51,850 nt of DNA from an uncultured Lachnospiraceae bacterium (lineage in GTDB: Bacteria; Bacillota; Clostridia; Lachnospirales; Lachnospiraceae), in contig CANOCU010000027.1 in assembly GCA_947564645.1 (NCBI GenBank), forward strand, positions 1 through 51,850, given 5' to 3'. Position numbers and translations under genes: made by a program. Every line of letters begins with the position of its first letter. The stretch's first letter is position 1. This document shows, in pieces, positions 26,284 to 35,146 of this stretch. The notes beneath the pieces were generated by a model. The model made no database searches, was not told the origin of the DNA, and saw only the letters and a list, made by a program, of their open reading frames with translations.

Positions 26284-26314
26284 TGAAAAAAAGAGCTGCC
26301 TTTTACAGCAGCTC
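26284..26314 (-). terminator. Terminator of the AAA/DUF4143 ATPase gene
   Basis: GAGCTGC (26293-26299) and GCAGCTC (26308-26314) form a 7-bp stem. On the minus strand it is followed directly by a run of seven Ts. It lies about 30 bases past the gene's stop codon. Confidence 0.8.
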
Positions 26315-26345
26315 CAAACCAAACCTTCTATAACAACATCCTCAT

Positions 26346-27683
26346 TCAAAGAAACATCGCCATATAAACAGGCAGGTGTACTACATCTTCCTTGATCAGA
26401 ATATCTTTCGGATACAGGATATACGCCTGTCCGATCCTGCCCCGAAATTTATTCCTGAATTTATCCAGGGAAGAATGCTTTCTGTAACTTCCCGACTTGA
26501 CCTCCAGAGGACAGATTTTTCTCTCCCTGCGGATCAGAAAATCGATCTCCATATTATTTTCCCTGTTATTTGTATCCGTTCTGGAATAAAAGAACAATTT
26601 ATGTCCGGATGCTCGCAGTTCCTGTGATACAATGTTCTCTATCAGCATCCCTTCATTCACGTGCAGCCGGTCCAACAGGATATCCCTGTATAATTCATTG
26701 TCCGTAAACTTGTCATCCATAAAGGAATGCGTTACCAGAAGCCCTGTGTCCGCCATATAGCACTTTCTCGTCGAATGCTCCTCACTCATGGATAATCCGA
26801 TCGTCGGCTCCGTTGCATTGTAACAGGCATTTACCACCATCGCTTCCGTCAACCACAGAAAAGCGTTCTCATAATCCCGAAATCTTGCTCCCTTGTCAAC
26901 GCTTGACAATTTATATTTTTTTTCTGTTTTAGAAAGCTGAGACGGCATTTCATCAAAAACGGAAAGCACCTTTGCTTCATATCCCCTGGCAAATTTTGTA
27001 ATGTCTTCTCGATATAACGTCAGAATACGCCTTTTGATTCTGTCCGTATCCTCAAAATTTTTGCTTTTTCTATACGCCTCAACAGCCTGGGGCATGCCCC
27101 CGACAAGAATATACTGGCGAAAATCATTCATTACCCTTCTGTGCATCGCCTGTCCAAGCGGTCTTCGCTTGTCAAAGCACTCTTTCAAAAAGGGCACCGT
27201 CACCTCGTCTCCCATCGCCCACAAAAATTCTTCAAAATCCATCGGGAACATCTCGACATGCTCTTCTTCTGAGGGAATCACAATATCTTCCACATTCATC
27301 TTAAGAGAAATCAACGACCCGGTTTCCAGATAATCATGTCTTCCGTCCGCCACCAGATACTTGATCAGTTCTCTGGCCGCAGGATATCTCTGCACTTCAT
27401 CAAAAATGATAAGGCTCTCCCGCCTGTAAAGCGTTTTCCTGTAATAAGCCGACAATTTATTAAAAAAAAGATCAAGATCGCTGAAATCATTTTCAAAAAT
27501 CTGCCTGATCTCCTGCGGTAAATGAGCAAAATCTATCATCAGATAACTCTTGTATTCCTTTTGGCCAAACCGTTCCGCAATATAACTCTTGCCAACACGT
27601 CTGGCGCCATCCAGTAAAAGAGCGCAGTTTCCCTTGTCTTTTTCCTTCCACTCTAACAAACGGCCGTATATTTTTCTTCTCAT
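26346..27683 (-). CDS. AAA family ATPase with C-terminal DUF4143 domain
   Basis: The 445-residue protein starts with an AAA_14-type ATPase: Walker A-like LDGARRVGKSYIAERFG and Walker B SLIIFDEVQRYP. It ends with a DUF4143/PD-(D/E)XK-like region, with IDFLIRRERKICPLEVKSG carrying the D...E-K pattern. The family is abundant and often multi-copy in gut anaerobes. Its role is unproven, and nuclease-like or toxin-like functions have been suggested. It is full-length and stands alone with its own promoter and terminator. Confidence 0.92.
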   Translation of the reverse strand: MRRKIYGRLLEWKEKDKGNCALLLDGARRVGKSYIAERFGQKEYKSYLMIDFAHLPQEIRQIFENDFSDLDLFFNKLSAYYRKTLYRRESLIIFDEVQRYPAARELIKYLVADGRHDYLETGSLISLKMNVEDIVIPSEEEHVEMFPMDFEEFLWAMGDEVTVPFLKECFDKRRPLGQAMHRRVMNDFRQYILVGGMPQAVEAYRKSKNFEDTDRIKRRILTLYREDITKFARGYEAKVLSVFDEMPSQLSKTEKKYKLSSVDKGARFRDYENAFLWLTEAMVVNACYNATEPTIGLSMSEEHSTRKCYMADTGLLVTHSFMDDKFTDNELYRDILLDRLHVNEGMLIENIVSQELRASGHKLFFYSRTDTNNRENNMEIDFLIRRERKICPLEVKSGSYRKHSSLDKFRNKFRGRIGQAYILYPKDILIKEDVVHLPVYMAMFL

Positions 27684-27711
27684 CTAATCTACCTCTTCTC
27701 TCCTGCTTTCT

Positions 27712-27741
27712 ATTATATCCCAAAAAGGCAGATTCATACAA
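27712..27741 (-). promoter_or_regulatory. Promoter of the AAA/DUF4143 gene
   Basis: TTGTAT (27741-27736), an 18-base spacer and a perfect TATAAT (27717-27712) lie just upstream of the gene at 27683. Direct repeats upstream at 27752-27804 could bind a regulator. Confidence 0.65.
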
Positions 27742-27751
27742 TACGTTTTTC

Positions 27752-27804
27752 GCACAAAAAGGCACTTTTACACATCCTATTTTATGCACAAAAAGGCACT
27801 TTTA
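27752..27804. repeat. Two exact 19-bp direct repeats upstream of the AAA/DUF4143 promoter
   Basis: GCACAAAAAGGCACTTTTA occurs at 27752-27770 and 27786-27804, with a 34-base period. A shortened relative, CAAAAAGGCA, lies at 27721. The second copy ends on the stop codon of the carboxypeptidase gene. The spacing of about three helical turns would suit cooperative protein binding. Confidence 0.7.
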
Positions 27805-29283
27805 TTTCCGGACTGCACTCCGGACAATCCGGCTCACTGCCGCCTCCGCATGTACCGGCAGTCCCTGCGCCGTTCCGGTCCTTCCTGCGGTGCCGTCTCC
27901 TGATGCCTCTCCGTCCCCATGGAATGCCTGCAGCGCATATCTGGCCAGTAATCCCGATACCCGGCCCCGCTCCATGGAGTCCTCCGTTCCCAGGACAACC
28001 ACGACCAGATCATGTTCCATCGCCCCGTCGTCTGCGAACAAGGATGTGACCAGACAGGCCCCCGCTTTGTTGGTGGTCCCGGTCTTCAATCCCGTGACGC
28101 CGGGCAGATTATACAGAAGCGGATTGCTGTTGCGCACTTCCAGGTCAAGGGACTGCAGTTTTGCTTCTTTCAGGGAAGTAATATCCGTAACCTGGGGATA
28201 GACCTTCAGCAGATAGGAGGACAGCCTAAACATATCTTCCGCGCTCATGCGGTTCTGCCGCTTTGCGGATACCGGATCATCCGTGTACGAGGGGAGCCCA
28301 TGGCAGTTAAAGAAGACCGCCTGGGAAAGTCCCAGTTCCTGTGCTTTCCGGTTCATCCTCTCTACAAAAGCCTCCTCCGAACCGGCGATCGACTCCGCCA
28401 GACACAGCGCGCACTCGTTGCTGGAAGGCAGAAGCAGTCCTGTCAGCAGCTCCTGCACCGTGATCTCCTCCCCGGCCTGTAACGGCACCACCCCGTCGCT
28501 TGACGAAGCTAACAGCTCCACCGCACCGGAAATGGTTACCGAATCCTCCATCGCAAGCTGCCCGGACGAAATAGCCTCCATCGTCAAAAGGCAGGTCATC
28601 AGCTTGGACGTACTGGCTATGGGATAAGCCTCATCTGCCTGATATTGATAATAGACTTCCCCGGTAGCGGCATCGCCCACAAGCACACCGTTGACCCCAT
28701 AAAAATATCCCGCCTCCTCCAACGCGTCGGGAGAAACCCGAAAGGGTTCCTGCGTGTCGATCCGCAGCGAACTTTCGCCGGAAGCTGCAATATTCATATC
28801 AAAGAGCATGGCCAGATCCATGGTCATCATAAAGCAGTCATAGTCGCCGGAAGGCAGCTTCATGATCATGGTATGGTAGAAAACCTTCTCTCCATCCGCC
28901 TCAAACTCGTTTCTCCGCAGGGAAAGATCCGGGTTTTCCTCGCTTTCCCAGGGAGCATTCTCCGTACCCAGCGGCACGTAGGCGCCTCCGGACTTCAAGG
29001 AAACGGCGCCGCCTGTGATCTCCACGGAGAAAGCTTTGTCCGTCTCTCTCAGAACCATAGCCAGATCCCGCAGGGAGAGATACGTATTATTGACATAACC
29101 ATAATCCAGAGATTTTACAGTGCCGGAGGCTTTGTCATCCACCTGCACCCGGCAGGTCCCGCAGATCTCGAAGCCCGCGGATACCCGGCCCGGCAGAAGG
29201 GCCGCTGCCAGGATCACGGACACGAGAAAGAGGACTGCCGCAAGTATTCTGTTGCTGTTTCTTTTACTGTTAATAACACTCAT
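27802..29283 (-). CDS. D-alanyl-D-alanine carboxypeptidase (S11 family penicillin-binding protein)
   Basis: The 493-residue protein has an N-terminal signal/anchor (residues ~13-36) and an unusual ~140-residue N-terminal domain. An S11 peptidase domain follows, with the three active-site motifs: Ser224-T-S-Lys227, Ser287-S-Asn289 and Lys400-Thr-Gly402. It trims the terminal D-Ala from peptidoglycan stem peptides outside the membrane. The tail after residue ~455 is Gly/Thr/Ala-rich. The extra N-terminal part resembles the surface-layer or amine-oxidase-N-like domains sometimes fused to such enzymes. It lies 6 bases after a membrane-anchored unknown, so the two are probably an operon. Confidence 0.92.
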   Translation of the reverse strand: MSVINSKRNSNRILAAVLFLVSVILAAALLPGRVSAGFEICGTCRVQVDDKASGTVKSLDYGYVNNTYLSLRDLAMVLRETDKAFSVEITGGAVSLKSGGAYVPLGTENAPWESEENPDLSLRRNEFEADGEKVFYHTMIMKLPSGDYDCFMMTMDLAMLFDMNIAASGESSLRIDTQEPFRVSPDALEEAGYFYGVNGVLVGDAATGEVYYQYQADEAYPIASTSKLMTCLLTMEAISSGQLAMEDSVTISGAVELLASSSDGVVPLQAGEEITVQELLTGLLLPSSNECALCLAESIAGSEEAFVERMNRKAQELGLSQAVFFNCHGLPSYTDDPVSAKRQNRMSAEDMFRLSSYLLKVYPQVTDITSLKEAKLQSLDLEVRNSNPLLYNLPGVTGLKTGTTNKAGACLVTSLFADDGAMEHDLVVVVLGTEDSMERGRVSGLLARYALQAFHGDGEASGDGTAGRTGTAQGLPVHAEAAVSRIVRSAVRK

Positions 29284-29289
29284 CCCATC

Positions 29290-30081
29290 CTATCCCCTGT
29301 TCTGCTGCGTCAACCGCAAATATACGACAGGATAACCATCAAAGAAAGCTCCTGTATCCTCGGAGGCAGCCTCTCTTGTCAGAATAAGACAGGCATCCTT
29401 CCTGATATAGTGTTCTTCCCTTGTGATGACCACCCCGTCCTCCTCAAACCGCCTGATCAAACTGTCTCCGTCCGCCTCATAGGTACCGCTGCCCTCATAC
29501 TGCTCCTGCAGTTCTTCTAAGGACGGCAGCAGCGCCGGACCATACGCCATCAGATAGGAGACCGTAGACATACCGAACGATTCCGCCACAAGCGCCTCGA
29601 CCGCTTCCTGGTCCGTGCCGCCCTCATAACCCGCCATGTGAAGCCGCTCTCCCAAAAGCGCCCGAAATACTTCGGCAAACGCCTCATAGGCGGCCTGCCT
29701 GCACGCCTCATAGCTGTCCGCCTGTATCGCGCAGTGAAATGTTCCTGCCCCACGCTCTGTCTGCTCCATCGTCAGACTGACCTGTACCGTCAGATTCTGC
29801 ATGGAAGACATCATATCTTCCAACGAGACGGATACCCCTTCTATCTCCTGCAGCCAGTCAAGCGCCGTGACCGCCGCCTGTTCCCGCATAGCAAGCTGCG
29901 CCGCCCACTCCCCGGACAGATCCTGGTCCTCTCCTGCGAAAAAATGCAGATAGGCCAACAGCGCCGTGGAAAACATAAGCAGCAGAATCACAAACAGACA
30001 GACGGCATTTTTCATGATCTTTCCCATAAGAAATGATTTCCCAATCCTTTCACTCGAGTCGTAAGTCCCTGCCATGCGCAC
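29290..30081 (-). CDS. Membrane-anchored protein of unknown function upstream of the carboxypeptidase
   Basis: The 263-residue frame begins at a GTG (30081). Better-placed ATGs are residue 3, 19 or 23, and no strong ribosome binding site settles it. A single membrane helix (KNAVCLFVILLLMFSTALLAYLHFF, about residues 24-48) is followed by an acidic extracellular region rich in Glu/Ala helices. I do not recognise the family. It ends 6 bases before the carboxypeptidase gene, so a cell-envelope role is likely. Confidence 0.65.
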   Translation of the reverse strand: MRMAGTYDSSERIGKSFLMGKIMKNAVCLFVILLLMFSTALLAYLHFFAGEDQDLSGEWAAQLAMREQAAVTALDWLQEIEGVSVSLEDMMSSMQNLTVQVSLTMEQTERGAGTFHCAIQADSYEACRQAAYEAFAEVFRALLGERLHMAGYEGGTDQEAVEALVAESFGMSTVSYLMAYGPALLPSLEELQEQYEGSGTYEADGDSLIRRFEEDGVVITREEHYIRKDACLILTREAASEDTGAFFDGYPVVYLRLTQQNRG

Positions 30082-30120
30082 AGAACCGTTGCCATAGAAG
30101 TTCTTACCATACCTTACCCG

Positions 30121-31149
30121 CTACCAGTTGTTCACCGCATGTTCCGCAAATGAGATCACATCCCTCACCTGCAGAACCTTACCGTCATCCAGCACGGCCG
30201 TACCGGAAAACCGCCCGAACACCTGGTGGCACCGGTTGTCTACCCAGAGAAGTTTCGTCCTTGTCAGATTGTCATAGGCCGGCGTAAGACACAGATCCAA
30301 CCGTCCTTCCCGGTCACGAAAATGCCAGGGCTTACCGTGATCCTCCCCCAGTATAAAGTCCACCTTTCCTATCTTATGCGACTTTCCCTGATAAAAGAGC
30401 ATATTTTCAGTAGCCATATCGGTATTGCCGAAACCGCATCCCAGGTTAAATCCAAACAGTTCCCCGTCCAGCCAGCCGCTCCCGTTGCTCCAATACCACT
30501 CGTTATGAAATGGCCACACGCCCCGTCCCCAATCCAGAATGCCGAAGGAATCCTTCCGGTCAAACTCCCACAGATGCCTGTGCGTCCTGACATATCCCTC
30601 CGCCGTCATACAGTTGATCTTATGATTATAGTAGAAAGCATGCTCATATTCGTCAAAGGGCAGGTTTACCACCAGGGAATCCGGATTCCTCCGCTCCAAT
30701 ACGATGTAAGCTTCCAGATCCTTCCAGCGGCAGGTCAGCACGCGCCTTCCCCCGCTCACTGTAAAACTCATAAAAATATTGCCGTTATGATATCTGTTGG
30801 GCATTCCTCTGTGCGTGTAGACCAGACTGTGATCCTCCTCCGCATCGGCGGGCATATGAAGCGAACCGAAAGGCAGCGGCAGGATATGGCTTGCCTGCAG
30901 GTAACGCTTCCCTCTTCGAAAGTCAAACAGATTCAGGCTCACCAGTCCTGCGTAAGCGGCGTGCCCGATGGTCATCTGCAGACAGAGGCGGTCATTGGAG
31001 ATCTGATAAAAATCCCATTCCTTGATCCGCCAGGGCGGCGCCCCTATGGCCTTCCGGTCATAGGTCAGTATGCTCCTCCGGGAAAATCCCGGCATAGGAC
31101 GGCCTTCTCTGTCCAGTACCGGCCCCTTTTCCAACAGTTCCCGTTCCAT
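30121..31149 (-). CDS. DUF2804 domain protein
   Basis: The 342-residue protein covers the whole DUF2804 family. Diagnostic segments include DFYQISNDRLCLQMTIGHAAYAG, GILDWGRGVWPFHNEWYWS, FGFNLGCGFGNTDMATENM and LLWVDNRCHQVFGRFSG. It is a cytoplasmic beta-rich protein of unknown biochemical role. It starts 4 bases after the end of the decayed MFS gene. In this locus it sits with sugar-type transporters and a DUF1349 protein, which hints at carbohydrate or lipid-glycan handling. Confidence 0.88.
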   Translation of the reverse strand: MERELLEKGPVLDREGRPMPGFSRRSILTYDRKAIGAPPWRIKEWDFYQISNDRLCLQMTIGHAAYAGLVSLNLFDFRRGKRYLQASHILPLPFGSLHMPADAEEDHSLVYTHRGMPNRYHNGNIFMSFTVSGGRRVLTCRWKDLEAYIVLERRNPDSLVVNLPFDEYEHAFYYNHKINCMTAEGYVRTHRHLWEFDRKDSFGILDWGRGVWPFHNEWYWSNGSGWLDGELFGFNLGCGFGNTDMATENMLFYQGKSHKIGKVDFILGEDHGKPWHFRDREGRLDLCLTPAYDNLTRTKLLWVDNRCHQVFGRFSGTAVLDDGKVLQVRDVISFAEHAVNNW

Positions 31150-31153
31150 GCAC

Positions 31154-32063
31154 TCACCTTCTCTTCCTCTGTCTTGCGGCGATGGTCAATGGCAGCAGCG
31201 TCAATAAAGTCAGGACGGCCGAGAAAAAGAACAGACTGGGCGCCGGAACCATCCCCATTACCCCGTTCACCTCTTTTAACACGCCAAAACGTTCGATGAT
31301 GGGCGCCGCAATGGCGGGACCGGCGATCATCGGGATACACACGAAGAAGATCTGCTTGATGCTCTCAAACTGCCCCCTCTGCTCCTCCGGATAGAGATTC
31401 TTCATCCACGCGGTGAGCGTCTGCAATACCAGAATATAGCCGATCCCCGCGCCGAAAACCCCCATCACAGGTGGAATCCTCCAGCGTAAACAAAGAGACG
31501 ACTCCTGCCACTGCCACGATCCCGCCCATCAGGCCGAAGAAAGCGAAGAAATCCAGTTTCTCGATCAGGATCCCGGACACCACCGCCCCGAAGATCGTGG
31601 CAAACACCGGCATTACTGCCAACACGCCGCCCAGCTTCCCCCGGTTCCCATCATGGGAGATATCCGTCGTCCACGGTGAGAAGCCGCCGTCATTCCCCAC
31701 CGAACCGAAGAAACTCATCACCGCATCCGCCAGCACCACGGCGGCAGCTGCAAGGAATAACGGGTCCTTCGGGATCATCTCCGTTGCCCCGAAGAGAAAA
31801 GTGAACAGCCCCCAGAAAAGATAGCCGATGCAGATGAAAGGTTTGCGTCTTCCGATCCGGTCTCCCCATGTACCGATCAAAAAAGCGCAGAAGGTGGACA
31901 CCACTGCACTGACGCCCACCATCCAGGAAACGATCGCCGGTTCCGGGGCGATCTTATCATATACGAAATTATTAAACCACGAATTCTCAATATTCCAGCA
32001 GATCTGCCCGACCATACCCAGAATCCATATCAGAGTCCAGTTTTTACGGCTGATATTCTTCAT
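31154..32063 (-). pseudogene. MFS transporter with internal deletion and frameshift
   Basis: The first ~200 residues from ATG 32063 match the N-terminal half of a major facilitator (MGQICWNIENSWFNNFVYDKIAP, GTWGDRIGRRKPF, LFTLEDST). The frame is then lost near 31470. The last third of a transporter continues in another frame (MGVFGAGIGYILVLQTLTAWMKNLYPEEQRGQFESIKQIF to RQRKRR). Together the halves make about 310 residues, against roughly 430 for the family. About 120 residues, including parts of the central helices, are therefore missing. The gene cannot make a working transporter. Confidence 0.85.
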
Positions 32064-32118
32064 ATGTGCCCTCCTCTGTTGTCGTCCCCTCTTGTAAAGA
32101 GTGAAGCTGTCTGAACTG

Positions 32119-32136
32119 TTATCACTTTAATGATAA
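32119..32136. promoter_or_regulatory. Dyad TTATCA-N6-TGATAA upstream of the decayed MFS gene
   Basis: TTATCA (32119-32124) and TGATAA (32131-32136) form a perfect six-base dyad with a six-base centre. It lies in the 153-base gap between the DUF1349 gene and the MFS remnant and could be an operator. The rest of this gap shows no gene or clear promoter. Confidence 0.3.
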
Positions 32137-32216
32137 TTGTACCACAACAAGGAGCATCTTCCTATCTTTTTCCGAATTTTCTTCGCCGTGTTTTATTCAC
32201 TGACTTGCACATCCGG

Positions 32217-32825
32217 TCACGCCTCGTCTGCACGCCATTCCGCATCCGACTTCCACTGACATTCCGTGATCTGCATATGGGAGAAAGCCGCCCTGAAAGA
32301 ACCGGTAGTCGGACTGGCCGCATAGATGCCATACATAATTTTCTCCGCCCCATCCCACATATGGAAGATACGCATCTGCCTGTAGTCTACGCCATCTTCG
32401 CTGCATTCAATACAATAATCGCTCTCCCTGCGGGAAAACCGATACCACATACTCTTGATCTCTGACGGGATATCCGTGGTCGCCCAGTCAGAGTACCCGT
32501 GATTCGTCACAACACTGCCCAGACGCTGTATGTTCTCGTCCTCATATTCAATAGACGCCTTGAACCAGTTGTCGCTGTCCAGATACATTGCCACCCCGCA
32601 CTGGTCAAAACGACATGCGCTTTCAAACTCAGTCTTGACGATAAAGGAGAAAAACTTCTCCTCCGTCTCGATCTGCAGTACCGGCGCATTATCATTGTGA
32701 AACCCGTAGTAAGTCCGCGCCCACAGATCCGTTCCCTGCTCCGTTATGATCTCGACCCTGTCTTCACCGACCGTTTCCTGCTGCGGTTTTCTTGTCCATT
32801 TCGGACTGCACTTCAAAAATTCCAT
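32217..32825 (-). CDS. DUF1349 (concanavalin-like) protein
   Basis: The 202-residue protein matches DUF1349: WARTYYGFHNDNAPVL, FDQCGVAMYLDSDNWFKASIEYE, SVVTNHGYSDWATTDIP and IYAASPTTGSFRAAF. The fold is a beta-sandwich related to lectin-like domains, and it lacks a signal peptide. The family is often found beside sugar transporters and glycosidases. It lies 58 bases after the intact MFS gene, so it is probably co-transcribed with it. Confidence 0.88.
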   Translation of the reverse strand: MEFLKCSPKWTRKPQQETVGEDRVEIITEQGTDLWARTYYGFHNDNAPVLQIETEEKFFSFIVKTEFESACRFDQCGVAMYLDSDNWFKASIEYEDENIQRLGSVVTNHGYSDWATTDIPSEIKSMWYRFSRRESDYCIECSEDGVDYRQMRIFHMWDGAEKIMYGIYAASPTTGSFRAAFSHMQITECQWKSDAEWRADEA

Positions 32826-32883
32826 TTCCTTTTCCTCGCTTTCTCTTTTTTACTATATTATTTTGTTCCTACCTTATTTTGTG

Positions 32884-34074
32884 CTACGCCTTTTTCCCCA
32901 CCCCGGAACGGGACACCAACAGGATCCCCAACAACAGCAGCGCCGGAAATATCACCCCGGCCAGGACGCCCATCTTCAGATTATCCCCCAGGGCGCCGGA
33001 CACAAATCCGACCACCGTAGGACCGCCGGAACAGCCTATATCCCCGCCCAGAGCCAGCAGGGCAAACATAGCCGTACCGCCCCTGGGAAGCGTCGCCGAG
33101 GCTTTGCTGAACGTCCCCGGCCACATAATCCCCACCGACAGGCCGCAGACCGAGCATGCCGCCAGGCTAAGCTGCGGAAAAGGCAGAAACGCGATGCCCA
33201 GATAAGACAGGATGCACAGACAGCTGCTGTAGACCATAAACCGCTCCAGATTGATCCGGTCTCCGTATTTTCCATAAAAAGCCCGGGAAGCGCCCATCAG
33301 GATCGCAAACGTAAGCGGTCCCGCCAGATCTCCCGCCGTCTTGGAGATTCCCAGCCCCTTCTCCGCAAAGGTCGAAGCCCACTGGCTCACTGCCTGCTCA
33401 CTGGCCCCCGCACAGATCATCATCACCAGCAGGACCCAGAACACCTTGATCCCAAACAGTTCTTTCAGCCGCAGCCCCGTCTCCCCCTCCTCCATCAGGG
33501 AAGCGATCGGCACTTTCACAAACGCAAACGCGTTGCAGATCGGCACTGCTGCCCAGACACAGGCCAGTATTTTCCAGTTCCCGATACCGGCCACATGGAA
33601 GAACAGCGTTGACAGCAGCACGACCCCTGCATGTCCCCAACAGTAGAAGGAATGCAGCATACTCATCGCCTTCTCTTTATTATCGGAAGGACAGGCCTCC
33701 ACCACCGGACTGACTAAAACCTCCAACAGGCCGCCGCCGATGGCATAGATCATCACTGCGATCAGAATCCCCGCAAACGGGGAGCCAAGCGCCTCCGGCA
33801 GAACCGTGAGCAGGATCAGGCCGGCCGCCGCCAGCACATGGGCTATGACCATGGAGGCCCGGTACCCGATCTTATCCACAAATCCGATGGAAAGAAGATC
33901 TACCAGAAGCTGTATCCCGAAATTAAAGGTCACCAACAGCGTGATCTGGGAAAGCGGAATCCCGTATGTCCTCTGGAACGTCAAAAAAAGCAGCGGCACA
34001 AAATTATTGACGATCGCCTGCACGATATAACCCACAAAGCAGGCCGTGATGGTTGTATTATATTGGTTCTTCAT
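32884..34074 (-). CDS. MFS transporter, probable sugar permease (FucP-like)
   Basis: The 396-residue protein has twelve predicted helices typical of the major facilitator superfamily. Examples are the N-terminal TTITACFVGYIVQAIVNNFVPLL and the conserved loop DKIGYRASMV. The overall pattern resembles the fucose/glucose-type permeases. It is divergently oriented to an AraC regulator, with repeated motifs in the shared intergenic region, which suggests sugar-dependent activation. Substrate is unknown. Confidence 0.87.
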   Translation of the reverse strand: MKNQYNTTITACFVGYIVQAIVNNFVPLLFLTFQRTYGIPLSQITLLVTFNFGIQLLVDLLSIGFVDKIGYRASMVIAHVLAAAGLILLTVLPEALGSPFAGILIAVMIYAIGGGLLEVLVSPVVEACPSDNKEKAMSMLHSFYCWGHAGVVLLSTLFFHVAGIGNWKILACVWAAVPICNAFAFVKVPIASLMEEGETGLRLKELFGIKVFWVLLVMMICAGASEQAVSQWASTFAEKGLGISKTAGDLAGPLTFAILMGASRAFYGKYGDRINLERFMVYSSCLCILSYLGIAFLPFPQLSLAACSVCGLSVGIMWPGTFSKASATLPRGGTAMFALLALGGDIGCSGGPTVVGFVSGALGDNLKMGVLAGVIFPALLLLGILLVSRSGVGKKA

Positions 34075-34117
34075 TTTCCGTGTTTCCCTTCTGTCATAAA
34101 ATAAAATGATTACAGCC

Positions 34118-34139
34118 CATAACGCATCGATGCATAACG
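34118..34139. promoter_or_regulatory. Direct repeats in the AraC-MFS intergenic region (likely AraC site)
   Basis: CATAACG occurs at 34118-34124 and 34133-34139, separated so that GCATCGATGC (34124-34133) forms a palindrome between them. On the minus strand the repeats overlap a poor -35 (TTATGC) placed 17 bases before TGTAAT. A weak -35 covered by direct repeats is the usual layout of an AraC-activated promoter. Confidence 0.45.
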
Positions 34140-34176
34140 GATTTTTACATTGTATCGTATTTTTCTTATGAAATCA

Positions 34177-34206
34177 TTGCACATTTTCCCATATTTATGG
34201 TACAAT
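34177..34206 (+). promoter_or_regulatory. Promoter of the AraC regulator gene
   Basis: TTGCAC (34177-34182), an 18-base spacer and TACAAT (34201-34206) lie about 55 bases before ATG 34262. Confidence 0.55.
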
Positions 34207-34261
34207 ATCGCAAATTCCCAGAAAAACTTTGCGCCAAAGACAGCGCCGAAATGAGGTCCCT

Positions 34262-35146
34262 ATGAGTCTCTATAAGATCACAACCGACGACACCCTCTAC
34301 GAAACCGCACAACACGGAAACAGCAGATATCCTTTCGCCTACTATCCGGAAGATATCTGGCAGTTTGATTTCCACCGCATCGACTGGCACTGGCACCACG
34401 AACTGGAATTTATGGTAGTCGAAGAGGGAACCGCGCTCTGCCTTGTGGGCGCCAGCCGTCTGGAACTGCCCAAAGGCTGCGGCATTTTCATCAACAGCGG
34501 CATTTTGCACCGCTTCGAAGCAAAGAGCAGTACCCCGATCCCCAACATTGTCTTCTCTCCCCTTCTGCTGGCGCCGGAGGGCAGTCTTATCTATGAAAAA
34601 TATGTGCTTCCCGTGATACGTTCTGCCGCAGCCTGCCAGTTGTTTGATCCGCAGGTCAGCTGGCAAAGCGAGATTCTGCTGATACTGCAGCAGATCTTTG
34701 CCCTGCAGGAAAAGGAACAAAAAAATGAGCTGCAGACAACACAGCTCCTTCTACAAATATGGGATATTCTGTTCAGACATCTGGATCTGACCTCTTCTTT
34801 TGCAAAGTCCATGCAGCTGACTCATCAGCAGGCGCGGCTCCAGACCATGATGCAGTATGTTCACGACCATTACCGGGAGGATCTCACCTTAGAAGAGATT
34901 GCCGCTTCCGCCTCTGTCAGCAAAAGCGGCGCTCTCCATCTTTTTAAGACATTCATCCAAATGCCGCCCGTCGCCTATCTCATCCAGTATCGTCTGACCC
35001 AGGCCGCCGGACTGCTCCATACCACAGGCCGGTCCGTGACCGCCATCGCAGAGGATACCGGTTTTGCAAACACGGGTTATTTCTGCCGCAAATTCAGGCA
35101 GCATTACCATATGAGCCCCAGTGAATACCGGAAGCACAAGGCTTAA
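34262..35146 (+). CDS. AraC-family regulator with N-terminal cupin sensor
   Basis: From ATG 34262 (GAGGT just upstream; the TTG at 34229 is weaker) the protein has 294 residues. The first ~150 residues are a cupin-type ligand domain (WHWHHELEFMVVEEG, LPKGCGIFINSGILHRF). Two helix-turn-helix units follow at the C terminus (LTLEEIAASASVSKSGALHLFK and VTAIAEDTGFANTGYFCRKFRQHYHMSPSEYR). It is divergent from the MFS-DUF1349-DUF2804 locus, its most likely target. Its end overlaps nhaC tail-to-tail by four bases. Confidence 0.92.
   Translation: MSLYKITTDDTLYETAQHGNSRYPFAYYPEDIWQFDFHRIDWHWHHELEFMVVEEGTALCLVGASRLELPKGCGIFINSGILHRFEAKSSTPIPNIVFSPLLLAPEGSLIYEKYVLPVIRSAAACQLFDPQVSWQSEILLILQQIFALQEKEQKNELQTTQLLLQIWDILFRHLDLTSSFAKSMQLTHQQARLQTMMQYVHDHYREDLTLEEIAASASVSKSGALHLFKTFIQMPPVAYLIQYRLTQAAGLLHTTGRSVTAIAEDTGFANTGYFCRKFRQHYHMSPSEYRKHKA

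Noticed and set aside
27493-27789. 98-codon minus-strand frame upstream of the AAA/DUF4143 gene
   Set aside because: It covers the promoter and the direct repeats and runs out of frame into the ATPase gene.
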